A stretch of 37,934 nucleotides of DNA from Oxalobacteraceae bacterium (GCA_003537575.1 DPRS01000033.1:1-37934), one strand, 5' to 3'; counted from the stretch's first letter, positions 8,096 to 16,267 are shown. The notes: generated by a model from the letters alone, not told the origin. Made by a program: numbers and translations.

Positions 8096-8560
8096 ATGCC
8101 CATTTCCGCCCCTCTTCGACGACCTGTGCGACACCGGCAAGTGCTGTCCGAGCGGATCATCACCATGCTGGGCATCCTGTGGGCGCTGCCCCTGACATTG
8201 CTGGGGGCCTTGCTGCTGATGCTGCCCACTCTGCTGCTGCGCGGCCGCATCGACGTGGTCATGCGTCCGACTCCAGCCCTGCTGGTGCGAGGCCCCTTGG
8301 CCGACCGCTTGCTGGAGCATCATCCTTTCGGCGCCATGTGCGCCATGGCCATCGGCCATATCGTGATCGCCCAGCGCCAGGGCCTGACTGCCCGCGTCCT
8401 CACGCATGAACTGGCGCATGTGCGCCAAGCGGCTCACTGGGGATTTGTATTTCCTCTGGTGTATCTTGCCGCCAGTTTCTGGGCACTGTTGCACGGAGAA
8501 GATGCATACTGGAACAATCACTTCGAGATCGCCGCACGTCGGGCAGAGCAGGAAACTTGA
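8096..8560 (+). CDS. Uncharacterised membrane protein with a HELAH zinc-site motif
   Basis: No function is established for this 154-residue protein. It has a long hydrophobic segment at about 22-49, then a conserved-looking core: GHIVIA, the zincin-like motif THELAHVRQ (about 103-111), HWG, a second hydrophobic stretch VFPLVYLAASFWALL, and near the end YWNNHFEIAARRAE. The HExxH histidines plus a downstream glutamate (NHFE or later) would fit a gluzincin-like metal site. That is an inference from spacing, and peptidase activity is not shown. The pattern recalls small uncharacterised proteins with HExVHVRQ-type motifs found in many bacteria. It is the only plus-strand gene within the ruvC-ruvA-ruvB run, diverging from ruvA and converging on ruvC. 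Confidence 0.7.
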   Translation: MPISAPLRRPVRHRQVLSERIITMLGILWALPLTLLGALLLMLPTLLLRGRIDVVMRPTPALLVRGPLADRLLEHHPFGAMCAMAIGHIVIAQRQGLTARVLTHELAHVRQAAHWGFVFPLVYLAASFWALLHGEDAYWNNHFEIAARRAEQET

Positions 8561-8581
8561 AATTTTCTTAGTGGGAAATAA

Positions 8582-8656
8582 TTAAGCCGTCGCCCGCCAG
8601 CTCACGGTCCGCCAGCTTATCTGTCGCCAGCCCATCAGTCGTCAGCCTACCAGCCG
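8582..8656 (-). repeat. Five tandem 15-bp units across the ruvC stop codon
   Basis: On the minus strand, 8656 to 8582 splits into five 15-base units with no gap: CGGCTGGTAGGCTGA, CGACTGATGGGCTGG, CGACAGATAAGCTGG, CGGACCGTGAGCTGG and CGGGCGACGGCTTAA. They are in the ruvC frame. Unit 1 encodes the last residues RLVG and the TGA stop. Units 2-4 would encode RLMGW, RQISW and RTVSW, with TGG where the stop sits. Unit 5 would encode RATA followed by TAA. The copies are imperfect. Confidence 0.75.
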
Positions 8657-9184
8657 TCCGCCGCGTACCCGCAATCCCTTCTTCGCCAGCGCTGGCGCCA
8701 AGCCGCCCAGCACGCCCAGCACATCGTGATTATTGGCATGGCAGATTGCCACGCCGAGCGCGTCAGCCGCATCGCGCCCCGGCACGCCGGGCAATTGCAG
8801 CAGGCGCTGCACCATGTCCTGGACCTGCTGCTTCTGCGCCTTGCCATGACCGACCACCGCCTGCTTGACCTGCAGCGCGGTATATTCGGCCACCAGCAGG
8901 TCGGCCGCCACCAGCGCGCAAATCGCCGCGCCGCGCGCCTGCCCGAGCAACAGGGTCGATTGCGGATTGACGTTGACGAACACTTTTTCAATCGCCGCGC
9001 AATCCGGGCGATAGGTTTGCACCACCTCGCCGACGCTGGCAAGAATGGTTTTCAGGCGCTGCGGCAAGTCGGCGTCCGGCGTCTTGATGGTGCCGGACGC
9101 GATGTAGGAAAGCTTGTTGCCCTCCTTGCGGATCACGCCGAAACCGGTGATCCGCAAGCCAGGGTCGATGCCGAGGATTTTCAT
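8642..9184 (-). CDS. ruvC: Holliday junction resolvase RuvC
   Basis: RuvC is the dimeric endonuclease that cuts Holliday junctions symmetrically after RuvAB branch migration. The 180-residue product starts MKILGIDPGLRITGFGVI with the first catalytic aspartate in GIDPG (D7). The acidic residue in AIEKVFV and the C-terminal DAADALGVAICH supply the remaining metal ligands. The ATG at 9184 is chosen because the family begins just before ILGIDPG; a seven-codon longer reading exists from 9205. The gene is 40 bases after purH on the same strand. Its 3' end forms the first unit of a tandem repeat that continues in frame beyond the TGA stop. Confidence 0.97.
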   Translation of the reverse strand: MKILGIDPGLRITGFGVIRKEGNKLSYIASGTIKTPDADLPQRLKTILASVGEVVQTYRPDCAAIEKVFVNVNPQSTLLLGQARGAAICALVAADLLVAEYTALQVKQAVVGHGKAQKQQVQDMVQRLLQLPGVPGRDAADALGVAICHANNHDVLGVLGGLAPALAKKGLRVRGGRLVG

Positions 9185-9224
9185 GACAGAGGCCCCGGCA
9201 TGCATCTACCGGGGCAGGTTTGCC

Positions 9225-10790
9225 TCAATGACGGAAATGACGGATGCCAGTGTACAGCATCACCACGCCGCGCTCGTCGGCAGCATCGATGACTTCCTGG
9301 TCACGCATGGAGCCGCCCGGATGGATCACGCAAGTCGCGCCGGCATCGACCACCACGTCCAGACCATCGCGGAACGGGAAGAAGGCATCCGACGCCACCG
9401 CCGAACCGGCCAGCGACAGGTTAGCATTCTGCGCCTTGATCGAAGCGATGCGTGCCGAGTCGACCCGGCTCATCTGGCCGGCGCCCACGCCCAGCGTCAT
9501 GCCATTGCCACAAAACACGATAGCGTTCGACTTGACGAACTTGGCCACGCGCCAGGCGAACATCAAATCCTGCAACTGTTGCGGCGTCGGCTGCTTCTTG
9601 CTCACCACTTTCAGATCGGCCGGCAAAACATTCTTTGCATCCGGCGACTGCACCAGCAAGCCGCCGCCGACACGCTTGAAATCGTACTGGTTAACGTCCT
9701 TGCCGAGCGGGATTTCCAAGAGGCGCACATTCGCCTTGGCGGCGAACACCTGCTTCGCTTCCGCGGTAAAGGAAGGCGCGATCAGCACTTCGACGAATTG
9801 CTTGGCCACGGCCTGGGCGGCAGCGCCGTCCAGTTCGCAATTAAAGGCAATGATGCCGCCGAAGGCCGACGTCGGGTCGGTCTGCAGGGCCTTGCTGTAG
9901 GCTTCCAGCGCATTGACGCCGATCGCCACGCCGCAGGGGTTGGCATGCTTGATGATGACGCAGGCGGTGGATTCAAAAGTCTTGACGCATTCCCAGGCAG
10001 CGTCAGAATCGGCGATATTGTTGTACGACAGTTCCTTGCCCTGCAGCTGGGTATAGTTGGCCAGCGCGCCGGTCACAGGTTGCGCGTCACGATAGAACGC
10101 CGCCGACTGGTGCGGGTTTTCGCCGTAGCGCATTTCCTGCACCTTGACGAATTGCTGGTTGAGCGTGGCCGGATAAGGACTGCGGGTGGCGTGCGCCTTG
10201 TCGGCGCCCAGCGCGGTGAAGTAATTGGTGATGGCGCCATCGTAGGCGGCGGTGTGGGCAAACACTTTCTTTGCTAGGTCGAACTTGGTTTCGTAGCTGA
10301 CTTCGCCGCTGCCGGCCTTCAGTTCACCCAGCACGCGGGCATAGTCGGCCGGATCGCAGATCACCACCACATCCTTGTGGTTTTTGGCGGAGGAGCGCAG
10401 CATGGCCGGGCCGCCGATATCGATGTTTTCGATGGCGTCTTCCAGCGAACACGCTTCCTTGGCCACGGTTTGCTGGAACGGATACAGGTTCACCACCACC
10501 ATATCGATGGTCGGGATGCCGTGCTTGGCCAGCGCCGCCTGGTGTTCCGGAAAATCGCGGCGCGCCAGGATGCCGCCATGCACCTTCGGATGCAGCGTCT
10601 TGACCCGGCCATCCAGCATCTCGGGGAAACCCGTGTAATCCGCGACTTCGGTGACCGCCAGGCCGTTATCGGCCAGCAATTTAGCGGTGCCGCCGGTGGA
10701 CAGGAGCTTGACGCCCATGGCGGACAGTTCGCGCGCGAATTCCAGCACGCCGGTCTTGTCGGATACGGAGATGAGAGCTTGTTTAATCAT
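9225..10790 (-). CDS. purH: Bifunctional AICAR transformylase / IMP cyclohydrolase
   Basis: PurH performs the last two steps of IMP synthesis: formyl transfer from 10-formyl-THF to AICAR, then ring closure. The 521-residue product has the N-terminal cyclohydrolase domain (ALISVSDKTGVLEFAREL, LSTGGTAKLL, DGRVKTLHPKVHGGIL, GGPAMLRSSAKNH) and the C-terminal transformylase domain (LRYGENPHQ-like MRYGENPHQSAAF, KELSYNNI, KHANPCGVA, SDAFFPFRDG). Length is normal. It lies between fis and ruvC on the same strand, a gene order common in Burkholderiales. The 86-base gap to fis shows no clear terminator. Confidence 0.98.
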   Translation of the reverse strand: MIKQALISVSDKTGVLEFARELSAMGVKLLSTGGTAKLLADNGLAVTEVADYTGFPEMLDGRVKTLHPKVHGGILARRDFPEHQAALAKHGIPTIDMVVVNLYPFQQTVAKEACSLEDAIENIDIGGPAMLRSSAKNHKDVVVICDPADYARVLGELKAGSGEVSYETKFDLAKKVFAHTAAYDGAITNYFTALGADKAHATRSPYPATLNQQFVKVQEMRYGENPHQSAAFYRDAQPVTGALANYTQLQGKELSYNNIADSDAAWECVKTFESTACVIIKHANPCGVAIGVNALEAYSKALQTDPTSAFGGIIAFNCELDGAAAQAVAKQFVEVLIAPSFTAEAKQVFAAKANVRLLEIPLGKDVNQYDFKRVGGGLLVQSPDAKNVLPADLKVVSKKQPTPQQLQDLMFAWRVAKFVKSNAIVFCGNGMTLGVGAGQMSRVDSARIASIKAQNANLSLAGSAVASDAFFPFRDGLDVVVDAGATCVIHPGGSMRDQEVIDAADERGVVMLYTGIRHFRH

Positions 10791-10876
10791 GGTCAGACTC
10801 GGAAAAGAGGGATAAATTGGTTGAGCGCCCGGTCAAGCGCGGCAAGCTGCGGCAAGGTGCAGCAAAAGGTCGGCGG

Positions 10877-11110
10877 CTAGAGCAAACCGTGCTGCTGCAA
10901 TTTCTTGCGCAGCGTATTGCGGTTAATGCCCAGCATCTCGGCCGCCTGCGACTGGTTGCCGTCGGCGCGCGCCATCACTGCTTCAAGAATAGGCTTTTCG
11001 ACGGTGAATACCACCATCTCGTAGACATTCGTCGGTTGCTGTTCGCCTAGGTCCTTGAAATACCGTTCCAGGCTTTTCCTGACGACGTCTTGAATATTGT
11101 CTTTGCTCAT
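10877..11110 (-). CDS. fis: Nucleoid-associated DNA-binding protein Fis
   Basis: Fis is a small homodimeric protein that bends DNA and activates rRNA and many growth-rate-dependent promoters. The 77-residue product has the central helices (VYEMVVFTVEKPILEAVM) and a C-terminal helix-turn-helix, NQSQAAEMLGINRNTLRKKL (about 52-71), nearly invariant in the family. It lacks some of the N-terminal length of enterobacterial Fis (98 residues), which is usual in betaproteobacteria. It follows dusB by 48 bases on the same strand, the classic dusB-fis arrangement. Confidence 0.95.
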   Translation of the reverse strand: MSKDNIQDVVRKSLERYFKDLGEQQPTNVYEMVVFTVEKPILEAVMARADGNQSQAAEMLGINRNTLRKKLQQHGLL

Positions 11111-11158
11111 TTATGTACAGGTAGAAAATTGCTGCCGCTCAAGCTGTTTTAAATTGTC

Positions 11159-12175
11159 TTAAGCTGCAAGCAGCTTGGCAGCCAGGCCATATTGTAACCG
11201 CTCGCCATACCGTAATTGCCGTTCGAAAAAACTATCCAGTGCCGCAAGCTGGTCGGCGCATTGCTCCAGCACATTCATGCGACGACGAAAATCTTCTCCC
11301 TCAGGCAACTCTCGCACATACCAGCCGATATGCTTGCGCGCGGTCCGCACGCCCAGATAGTCGCCGTAAAAGGCGTAATGCGCCTGCAAATGCTCGGCCA
11401 TGACCTGCCGCGCCTCGGTCACGGTGGGCGCCGGCAAATGTGCGCCGGTACGCAGGTAATGCGCAATCTCGCGGAAAATCCAGGGTCGCCCCTGCGCCGC
11501 CCGGCCGACCATCACGGCATCGGCGCCGGTAACTTGCAGGACGTATTTGGCTTTTTCGGGCGTATCGATATCGCCATTGGCCACCACGGGAATCCGGACA
11601 GCCGCCTTAACCGCGGCAATGGTTTCATACTCTGCCTCGCCGCTGTAACCGTCGGCACGCGTGCGGCCGTGCAGTGTCAGCATGGCAATGCCGCTCGTCT
11701 CCGCCATCCTGGCGATCGCTAGGGCATTCTTGTTCAGGCGATCCCAGCCGGTGCGAAATTTCAGGGTAACCGGCACGTCGACCGCCGCCACTACCGCGTC
11801 CAGGATTTCGCCGACCAGTTTCTCGTTTTGCAACAGGGCCGAGCCGCACCAGTTATTGCACACCTTCTTGACCGGGCAACCCATGTTGATATCGATGATC
11901 TGGGCGCCGCGCTCGACGTTGTAGCGGGCGCATTCGGCCAGCATGCCCGGATCGGCGCCGGCGATCTGCACCGCCTTCGGCTCCATCTCGCCATCATGGT
12001 TGGTGCGGCGCGCGCTTTTCTCGGATTGCCACAGGCGCGGATTGGACGCCGCCATCTCCGACACCGCGTAACCAGCGCCCAGCTGCTTGCACAATTGCCG
12101 AAATGGCCGATCGGTCACCCCCGCCATGGGGGCAACGAAGACATTGTTGGGCAATGAATAAGGGCCGATTTTCAC
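11159..12175 (-). CDS. dusB: tRNA-dihydrouridine synthase B
   Basis: This flavoenzyme reduces specific uridines in the tRNA D-loop to dihydrouridine using NADPH. The 338-residue product has the FMN-binding barrel start VAPMAGVTDRPFRQL, SEMAA, the active-site DINMGCPVKKV with the catalytic cysteine in GCP, LKFRTGWD, LTLHGRTR, VVANGDI, GADAVMVGRAAQGRPW, and the C-terminal helical domain. An odd detail is VCNNWCGSALL after the active site, where the family more often has no second cysteine. It is upstream of fis, as in many proteobacteria, which supports DusB rather than DusA or DusC. Confidence 0.96.
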   Translation of the reverse strand: MKIGPYSLPNNVFVAPMAGVTDRPFRQLCKQLGAGYAVSEMAASNPRLWQSEKSARRTNHDGEMEPKAVQIAGADPGMLAECARYNVERGAQIIDINMGCPVKKVCNNWCGSALLQNEKLVGEILDAVVAAVDVPVTLKFRTGWDRLNKNALAIARMAETSGIAMLTLHGRTRADGYSGEAEYETIAAVKAAVRIPVVANGDIDTPEKAKYVLQVTGADAVMVGRAAQGRPWIFREIAHYLRTGAHLPAPTVTEARQVMAEHLQAHYAFYGDYLGVRTARKHIGWYVRELPEGEDFRRRMNVLEQCADQLAALDSFFERQLRYGERLQYGLAAKLLAA

Positions 12176-12306
12176 GACAGGGGGATGAGAAAGGGGAATC
12201 TGCTATTTTACCCCTGAAACACCCGGTTTTCGCCGGTTTTCCCTGTTCCGCGAGCGCGGAAGGAGAGATTTTGGCCTGCTGCGCCGGCAACCGGCTCAGC
12301 TGCAGC

Positions 12307-12954
12307 TCAGTTGCGGTCCACCTCATCCAGCGCATCCTGCCGCAAATGCGTGATATCCCCCCAGTCCAGCACGCGCAGGGCGCTGCCGTTCCAGTGCAGG
12401 CGATTGATGCTGGCGTTGCGGATATCGAAGTCGCGCGGCTTGCTCCAGCCGATGCCGCGGGCCTCGCGGCAGATGCATTCCAGGAGGCCGCCATGGGACA
12501 CGATGGCAATACGCCGCAACTGGTGCGCTACTGCCAGCCCCACCACCGTGCCGACCGCGCGAGCGGCAAACTCACGCAGGGTTTCTCCCGGCCGCTCGCC
12601 CGGCGGCATGCGCGCATCGAACTCGCGCGCTTGCCAGGCAGCGTAGGCTTCTGGATAGCGCTGGCGAATATCCTCATGGCGCAATCCCTCGAAAGCGCCA
12701 TAGCAGCGTTCGCGCAAGCCGGGCTCGATCTGCACGGAAATGTCGCGCCCGGCGGCAATCGCCTCGGCAGTCTGCCGCGCACGGGAAAGATCGCTGGCGA
12801 AAATCGCCTCCAGCGCTTCGCCGCGCAAGGCCTGACCGAGCGCTTGCGCCTGACGCACGCCTTCGGCATTGAGCGCAACATCCAGATGTCCCTGCAGGCG
12901 GCGTTCGGTATTCCAGTCGGTTTCGCCGTGACGAATAAGCAATATCTCGGTCAT
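12307..12954 (-). CDS. Histidine phosphatase family protein (phosphoglycerate mutase-like)
   Basis: The 215-residue product belongs to the histidine phosphatase superfamily, in which an active-site histidine is transiently phosphorylated. The RHG motif LIRHGETDWN is at residues 6-15, followed by RLQGHLDVALNAEG, SDLSRARQTAEAI, LRERCYGAFEG, and the second histidine in VSHGGLLECI (about residue 155). The pattern is that of GpmB/CobC-type phosphatases rather than true glycolytic dPGM. The substrate cannot be assigned. It is 18 bases downstream of dtd on the same strand and probably co-transcribed with tyrS and dtd. Confidence 0.9.
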   Translation of the reverse strand: MTEILLIRHGETDWNTERRLQGHLDVALNAEGVRQAQALGQALRGEALEAIFASDLSRARQTAEAIAAGRDISVQIEPGLRERCYGAFEGLRHEDIRQRYPEAYAAWQAREFDARMPPGERPGETLREFAARAVGTVVGLAVAHQLRRIAIVSHGGLLECICREARGIGWSKPRDFDIRNASINRLHWNGSALRVLDWGDITHLRQDALDEVDRN

Positions 12955-12972
12955 GCAATTTCCATTGGTTCT

Positions 12973-13428
12973 TCAGCGCGCCGGCGGCACCTGCAGCCAG
13001 AACGTCACCGGCCCGTCATTAACCAGCGCCACCTGCATATGAGCGCCAAAGCGGCCGGTTTGCACCTTGTCCTGCCCATGCAGCTCCTGCGCTCGGGACA
13101 CCGCGTAATCGAACAGTCGACGCCCGTCCTCCGGCGCTGCGGCCGGCGTAAACGAAGGGCGCGTACCGGAGCGGGTGTCGGCTGCCAGCGTAAATTGCGG
13201 CACCAGGAGCAAACCGCCGGCCACATCAGCCAGGCTGCGATTCATGCGTCCAGCATCGTCGCCGAACACGCGGTAAGCCAGCAGCTTGGCCAGCAAGGCA
13301 TCCGCTTCCTTTTCGCTGTCGCCGCGCTCGGCGCACAGCAAGACCAGCAAGCCGGGACCGATCGCGCCGACGATGTCGCTATCGACGCTGACGCTGGCTT
13401 GCGCCACGCGCTGCAGCAAAGCGATCAT
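12973..13428 (-). CDS. dtd: D-aminoacyl-tRNA deacylase
   Basis: Dtd hydrolyses D-amino acids, and glycine misplaced on tRNA-Ala, from charged tRNA, protecting translation. The 151-residue product begins MIALLQRVAQASVSVD and has the two family signatures: LLVPQFTLAADT (usually SQFTLxxD, here with proline in place of serine) and NDGPVTFWL near the C terminus, which carries the Gly-cisPro chirality filter. Length is normal (about 145-155). It begins 10 bases after the tyrS stop and ends 18 bases before the phosphatase gene, so the three probably form one operon. Linkage to a synthetase gene fits its proofreading role. Confidence 0.95.
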   Translation of the reverse strand: MIALLQRVAQASVSVDSDIVGAIGPGLLVLLCAERGDSEKEADALLAKLLAYRVFGDDAGRMNRSLADVAGGLLLVPQFTLAADTRSGTRPSFTPAAAPEDGRRLFDYAVSRAQELHGQDKVQTGRFGAHMQVALVNDGPVTFWLQVPPAR

Positions 13429-13438
13429 GCCGACAGCC

Positions 13439-14728
13439 TTACGCCAACGTCACGCGGGCGAACTTGCGCTTGCCGACCTGCACGACGAAGTTGCCGGCCT
13501 CGACCTTCAAGCCCTTGTCGCTGATTCCGGCGCCATCGATGCGCACGCCACCCTGCTCGACCATTCGCAACGCTTCCGACGTTGAAGCGCACAGGTTGGC
13601 CTGCTTAAGCAGCTGACCAATGCCCAGCGGCGCGCCGGACAGGCTGACTTCCGGAATGTCGTCGGGAATGCCGCCGCGCGCGCGGTTGGTGAAATCCGCC
13701 AGCGCTTCCTCGGCTGCCAGCTTCGAATGGAAGCGGGTGACGATTTCCTGCGCCAGCATGACCTTGATGTCGCGCGGATTGCGACCTTCCCCGGTTTCGC
13801 GTTTGAAGGAAGCAATTTCCTCCAGCGGGCGGAAGGACAGCAATTCATAGTAGCGCCACATCATCTCGTCCGAGATGCTCATCACCTTGGCGAACATGGT
13901 ATTGGCCGGCTCGGTGATACCGATGTAATTGCCCTTGGACTTGGACATTTTTTCCACGCCGTCCAGACCTTCCAGCAGCGGCATGGTCAGCACGCATTGC
14001 GGCTCCTGGCCGCTTTCTTTCTGCAGCTCGCGTCCGACCAGCAGGTTAAACTTCTGATCGGTGCCGCCCAGTTCCAGGTCGGAGCGCAAAGCCACCGAAT
14101 CGTAGCCCTGCATCAGCGGGTACAGCAATTCGTGCACGGAAATCGGCGTGCCGGCCTTCAGGCGCTTGGTGAAATCGTCGCGCTCAAGGATCCGGGCGAC
14201 GGTATATTTGGCCGCCAGCTGAATCATGCCCGCCGCGCCCAGGGCATCGCACCATTCCGAGTTATAGCGGATCTCGGTGCGCTCCTGGTCGAGCACCAGG
14301 CTGGCCTGGGCGAAGTAGGTGCGCGCATTCTGCTCGATCTGTTCTCTTGTCAGCGGCGGGCGGGTGACGTTGCGGCCGGACGGATCACCGATCATCGAAG
14401 TGAAGTCGCCGATCAGGAAAATTACTTGATGCCCCAGGTCTTGCAGCTGGCGCAATTTGTTCAAGACCACGGTATGACCCAGGTGCAAGTCTGGCGCGGT
14501 CGGATCCAGCCCCAGCTTGATGCGTAGCGGCTTGCCAGTCTGTTCCGCCCGTACCAGTTTCTGGATGTATTCGGATTCGATCAGCAATTCCTCGACGCCA
14601 CGCTTGGTGACGGCAAGAGCTTGTTTTACATTATCAGACAAGACCGGCATTTGCTGCGCCGCAGCATAACCGGTCAAATCTTTATCTTCTGTCAATTTCA
14701 GATTTTCTGTCATCGGTATAAAGTTCAT
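13439..14728 (-). CDS. tyrS: Tyrosyl-tRNA synthetase
   Basis: This class I synthetase attaches tyrosine to tRNA-Tyr. The 429-residue product has LKLGLDPTAPDLHLGHTVVL with the HIGH-type HLGH, the KMSKS motif in VEKMSKSKGNYIG, and a C-terminal S4 RNA-binding domain (about the last 65 residues, ending VQVGKRKFARVTLA). The exact KMSKS places it in the TyrRS form common in proteobacteria. Two in-frame starts are close, ATG 14728 and ATG 14713; the upstream one is reported. It diverges from the M23 peptidase gene, and their -10 elements overlap. It heads a tight run with dtd and the phosphatase. Confidence 0.97.
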   Translation of the reverse strand: MNFIPMTENLKLTEDKDLTGYAAAQQMPVLSDNVKQALAVTKRGVEELLIESEYIQKLVRAEQTGKPLRIKLGLDPTAPDLHLGHTVVLNKLRQLQDLGHQVIFLIGDFTSMIGDPSGRNVTRPPLTREQIEQNARTYFAQASLVLDQERTEIRYNSEWCDALGAAGMIQLAAKYTVARILERDDFTKRLKAGTPISVHELLYPLMQGYDSVALRSDLELGGTDQKFNLLVGRELQKESGQEPQCVLTMPLLEGLDGVEKMSKSKGNYIGITEPANTMFAKVMSISDEMMWRYYELLSFRPLEEIASFKRETGEGRNPRDIKVMLAQEIVTRFHSKLAAEEALADFTNRARGGIPDDIPEVSLSGAPLGIGQLLKQANLCASTSEALRMVEQGGVRIDGAGISDKGLKVEAGNFVVQVGKRKFARVTLA

Positions 14729-14756
14729 TTGAGAATCTTCCCTGTCTGAGTATAAT
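14729..14756. promoter_or_regulatory. Overlapping divergent promoters of tyrS and the M23 peptidase gene
   Basis: On the plus strand TTGAGA (14729-14734), a 16-base spacer and a perfect TATAAT (14751-14756) form a good promoter for the peptidase. On the minus strand TATACT (14754-14749) uses the same bases as a -10 for tyrS, with only a weak -35 around 14771-14777. The two -10 elements share four or more bases, so one polymerase should exclude the other. Confidence 0.55.
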
Positions 14757-14838
14757 TACCGATCCGCTATTTAACATTACCGTTGATCAATAAGAGCAAA
14801 AACCAGGGAAAGAAAAACGGTTGATTTTAACTGATTGC

Positions 14839-16206
14839 ATGTTCTCTAGAGATAAATTGATTGACCTGAGCGCAAGAGCCAAGTTGCTGTTCGGCGCCAC
14901 CCGTAAGTCGCGCATCGCATCCAGCTCGGCGCTGCTGCTGGCGGTCTTCGCCTTTGGCGCCGCCGGTGTCGCGCCGATGGCACCGGATGCCGCCGACCTG
15001 CCGGTGAAAACCGTCTTGCTCGACCTCGCCTTGCCGAATCTGCAAGACCAGATCGCTGCCCAAGTGGATGCGCAGGAATTCTACTTGCGCGAAGAAAAGG
15101 TCCGCTCCGGCGATACCCTGGCCACGCTGCTCAAGCGCCTGGGCGTGGAAGACGCCGCCGCCGCCGAATTCATCAAGAATGACCGTGCCGCCTATCAGGT
15201 GCTGCAACTTAAACCGGGCAAGCAGGTGCAAGTCCAGACCGCCGCGGATGGCGAATTGCGATGGCTGCGCACGACGCTGGGCAACGGTCGTAATGACGCC
15301 ACCAACCTGCTGATCCAGCGCGAAGGCGACCACTTCAAGGCAACCCAATTGCCGGCAGCGCTGGAAAAACGCGTCGAAATGCGCAGCGGGGAAATCCGTT
15401 CCTCGCTGTTTGCCGCCACTGATCAGGCGCTGATTCCTGACAATGTCGCGATGCAGATCGTCGACATGTTTTCCACCGATATCGATTTCGCTTCCGACCT
15501 GCGCCGCGGCGACCGTTTCAATGTCGTTTACGAAACCCTCTGGCAGAATGGTGAGTATGTCAGTGCCGGCCGCGTGCTGGCCGCCGAATTCATCAATGCC
15601 GGCCGTCCCTACCAGGCGGTCTGGTTCGACGAACCCGGCAGCCGCCAGGGCGGCGGTTATTACGGCTTCGACGGTAAGTCGCTAAAAAAGGCCTTCCTCA
15701 AGTCGCCGCTGGAATTTTCCCGGATCTCGTCCGGCTTTTCGATGCGCAGGCATCCGATCTCCGGCAAATGGAAAGCGCACAAGGGCGTTGATTTCGCCGC
15801 TGCGACCGGCACGCCGATCCGCGCTGCGGGGGAAGGCGTCATCAATTTCGCCGGCGTCCAGGGCGGCTACGGTAACGTGGTGGTGATCAAGCACTGGGGT
15901 AATTACTCGACGGCCTATGCGCACATGAGCCGTTTTGCCAGCGGCATTCGCAAGGGCACCAAGGTCAGCCAGGGCGACCTGATCGGCTACGTCGGCAGCA
16001 CAGGCTGGTCCACCGGACCGCATCTGCATTACGAATTCCGCGTCAACAATGAGTCGCGTGACCCCATGAAGGTTGACATGCCGACGGCCCAGCCATTGGC
16101 CGGCGCGCAACTGGCGCAATTCCGCAACAACGCTGCGGACATGCTGCACCGCTTCGCCCTGCTCAATCCGCAAGGTGCCGGCACCCAGCTCGCCGCCAGC
16201 AAATAA
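14839..16206 (+). CDS. M23-family peptidoglycan endopeptidase (LysM-like/OapA plus peptidase_M23)
   Basis: The product of about 455 residues is probably a periplasmic or inner-membrane-anchored zinc endopeptidase that cuts peptidoglycan cross-links. An N-terminal membrane segment (SALLLAVFAFGAAGVAPMA) follows a basic stretch. Next comes a LysM/OapA-like region around VRSGDTLATLLKRLGV, then a linker domain. The C-terminal M23 domain has the zinc ligands in HKGVDFAAATGTP and GPHLHYEF (HxH), plus YSTAYAHM. All metal ligands are present, so it should be active. The ATG at 14839 is used; a TTG at 14821 with AGGGA 11 bases upstream is a possible alternative. It is the first gene of a plus-strand pair with anmK, linking wall cutting with wall recycling. 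Confidence 0.92.
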   Translation: MFSRDKLIDLSARAKLLFGATRKSRIASSSALLLAVFAFGAAGVAPMAPDAADLPVKTVLLDLALPNLQDQIAAQVDAQEFYLREEKVRSGDTLATLLKRLGVEDAAAAEFIKNDRAAYQVLQLKPGKQVQVQTAADGELRWLRTTLGNGRNDATNLLIQREGDHFKATQLPAALEKRVEMRSGEIRSSLFAATDQALIPDNVAMQIVDMFSTDIDFASDLRRGDRFNVVYETLWQNGEYVSAGRVLAAEFINAGRPYQAVWFDEPGSRQGGGYYGFDGKSLKKAFLKSPLEFSRISSGFSMRRHPISGKWKAHKGVDFAAATGTPIRAAGEGVINFAGVQGGYGNVVVIKHWGNYSTAYAHMSRFASGIRKGTKVSQGDLIGYVGSTGWSTGPHLHYEFRVNNESRDPMKVDMPTAQPLAGAQLAQFRNNAADMLHRFALLNPQGAGTQLAASK

Positions 16207-16210
16207 TACC

Positions 16211-16228
16211 TTCCGCCGCGAGGCGGAA
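16211..16228 (+). other. Small GC-rich hairpin after the M23 peptidase gene
   Basis: TTCCGCC and GGCGGAA form a 7-bp stem with a GCGA loop, starting five bases after the stop codon. It has no U-run and probably adds stability to the mRNA 3' end next to the longer terminator hairpin that follows. Confidence 0.4.
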
Positions 16229-16236
16229 AATCGCAC

Positions 16237-16267
16237 TTGACCGTTCGTGTCGCAAGGCTTGTAGAAT
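16237..16267 (+). promoter_or_regulatory. Possible anmK promoter embedded in the terminator
   Basis: TTGACC (16237-16242) and TAGAAT (16262-16267) are good -35 and -10 matches, but the 19-base spacer is long. TAGAAT is exactly the terminator loop. Transcription would start about 17 bases before the anmK ATG, giving a very short leader. Confidence 0.4.

Noticed and set aside
8560..8660. CRISPR-like array between the HELAH gene and ruvC
   Set aside because: The units are 15 bases with no spacers between them, imperfect, and in frame with ruvC. This is a tandem repeat, not a CRISPR array.
9114..10277. 387-codon open frame on the plus strand opposite purH/ruvC
   Set aside because: It spans the antisense of two real genes and their junction, with a shadow-type composition.
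12103..13524. 473-codon open frame on the plus strand opposite dusB start, phosphatase and dtd
   Set aside because: It crosses four minus-strand genes that have clear motifs. No domain is seen in it.
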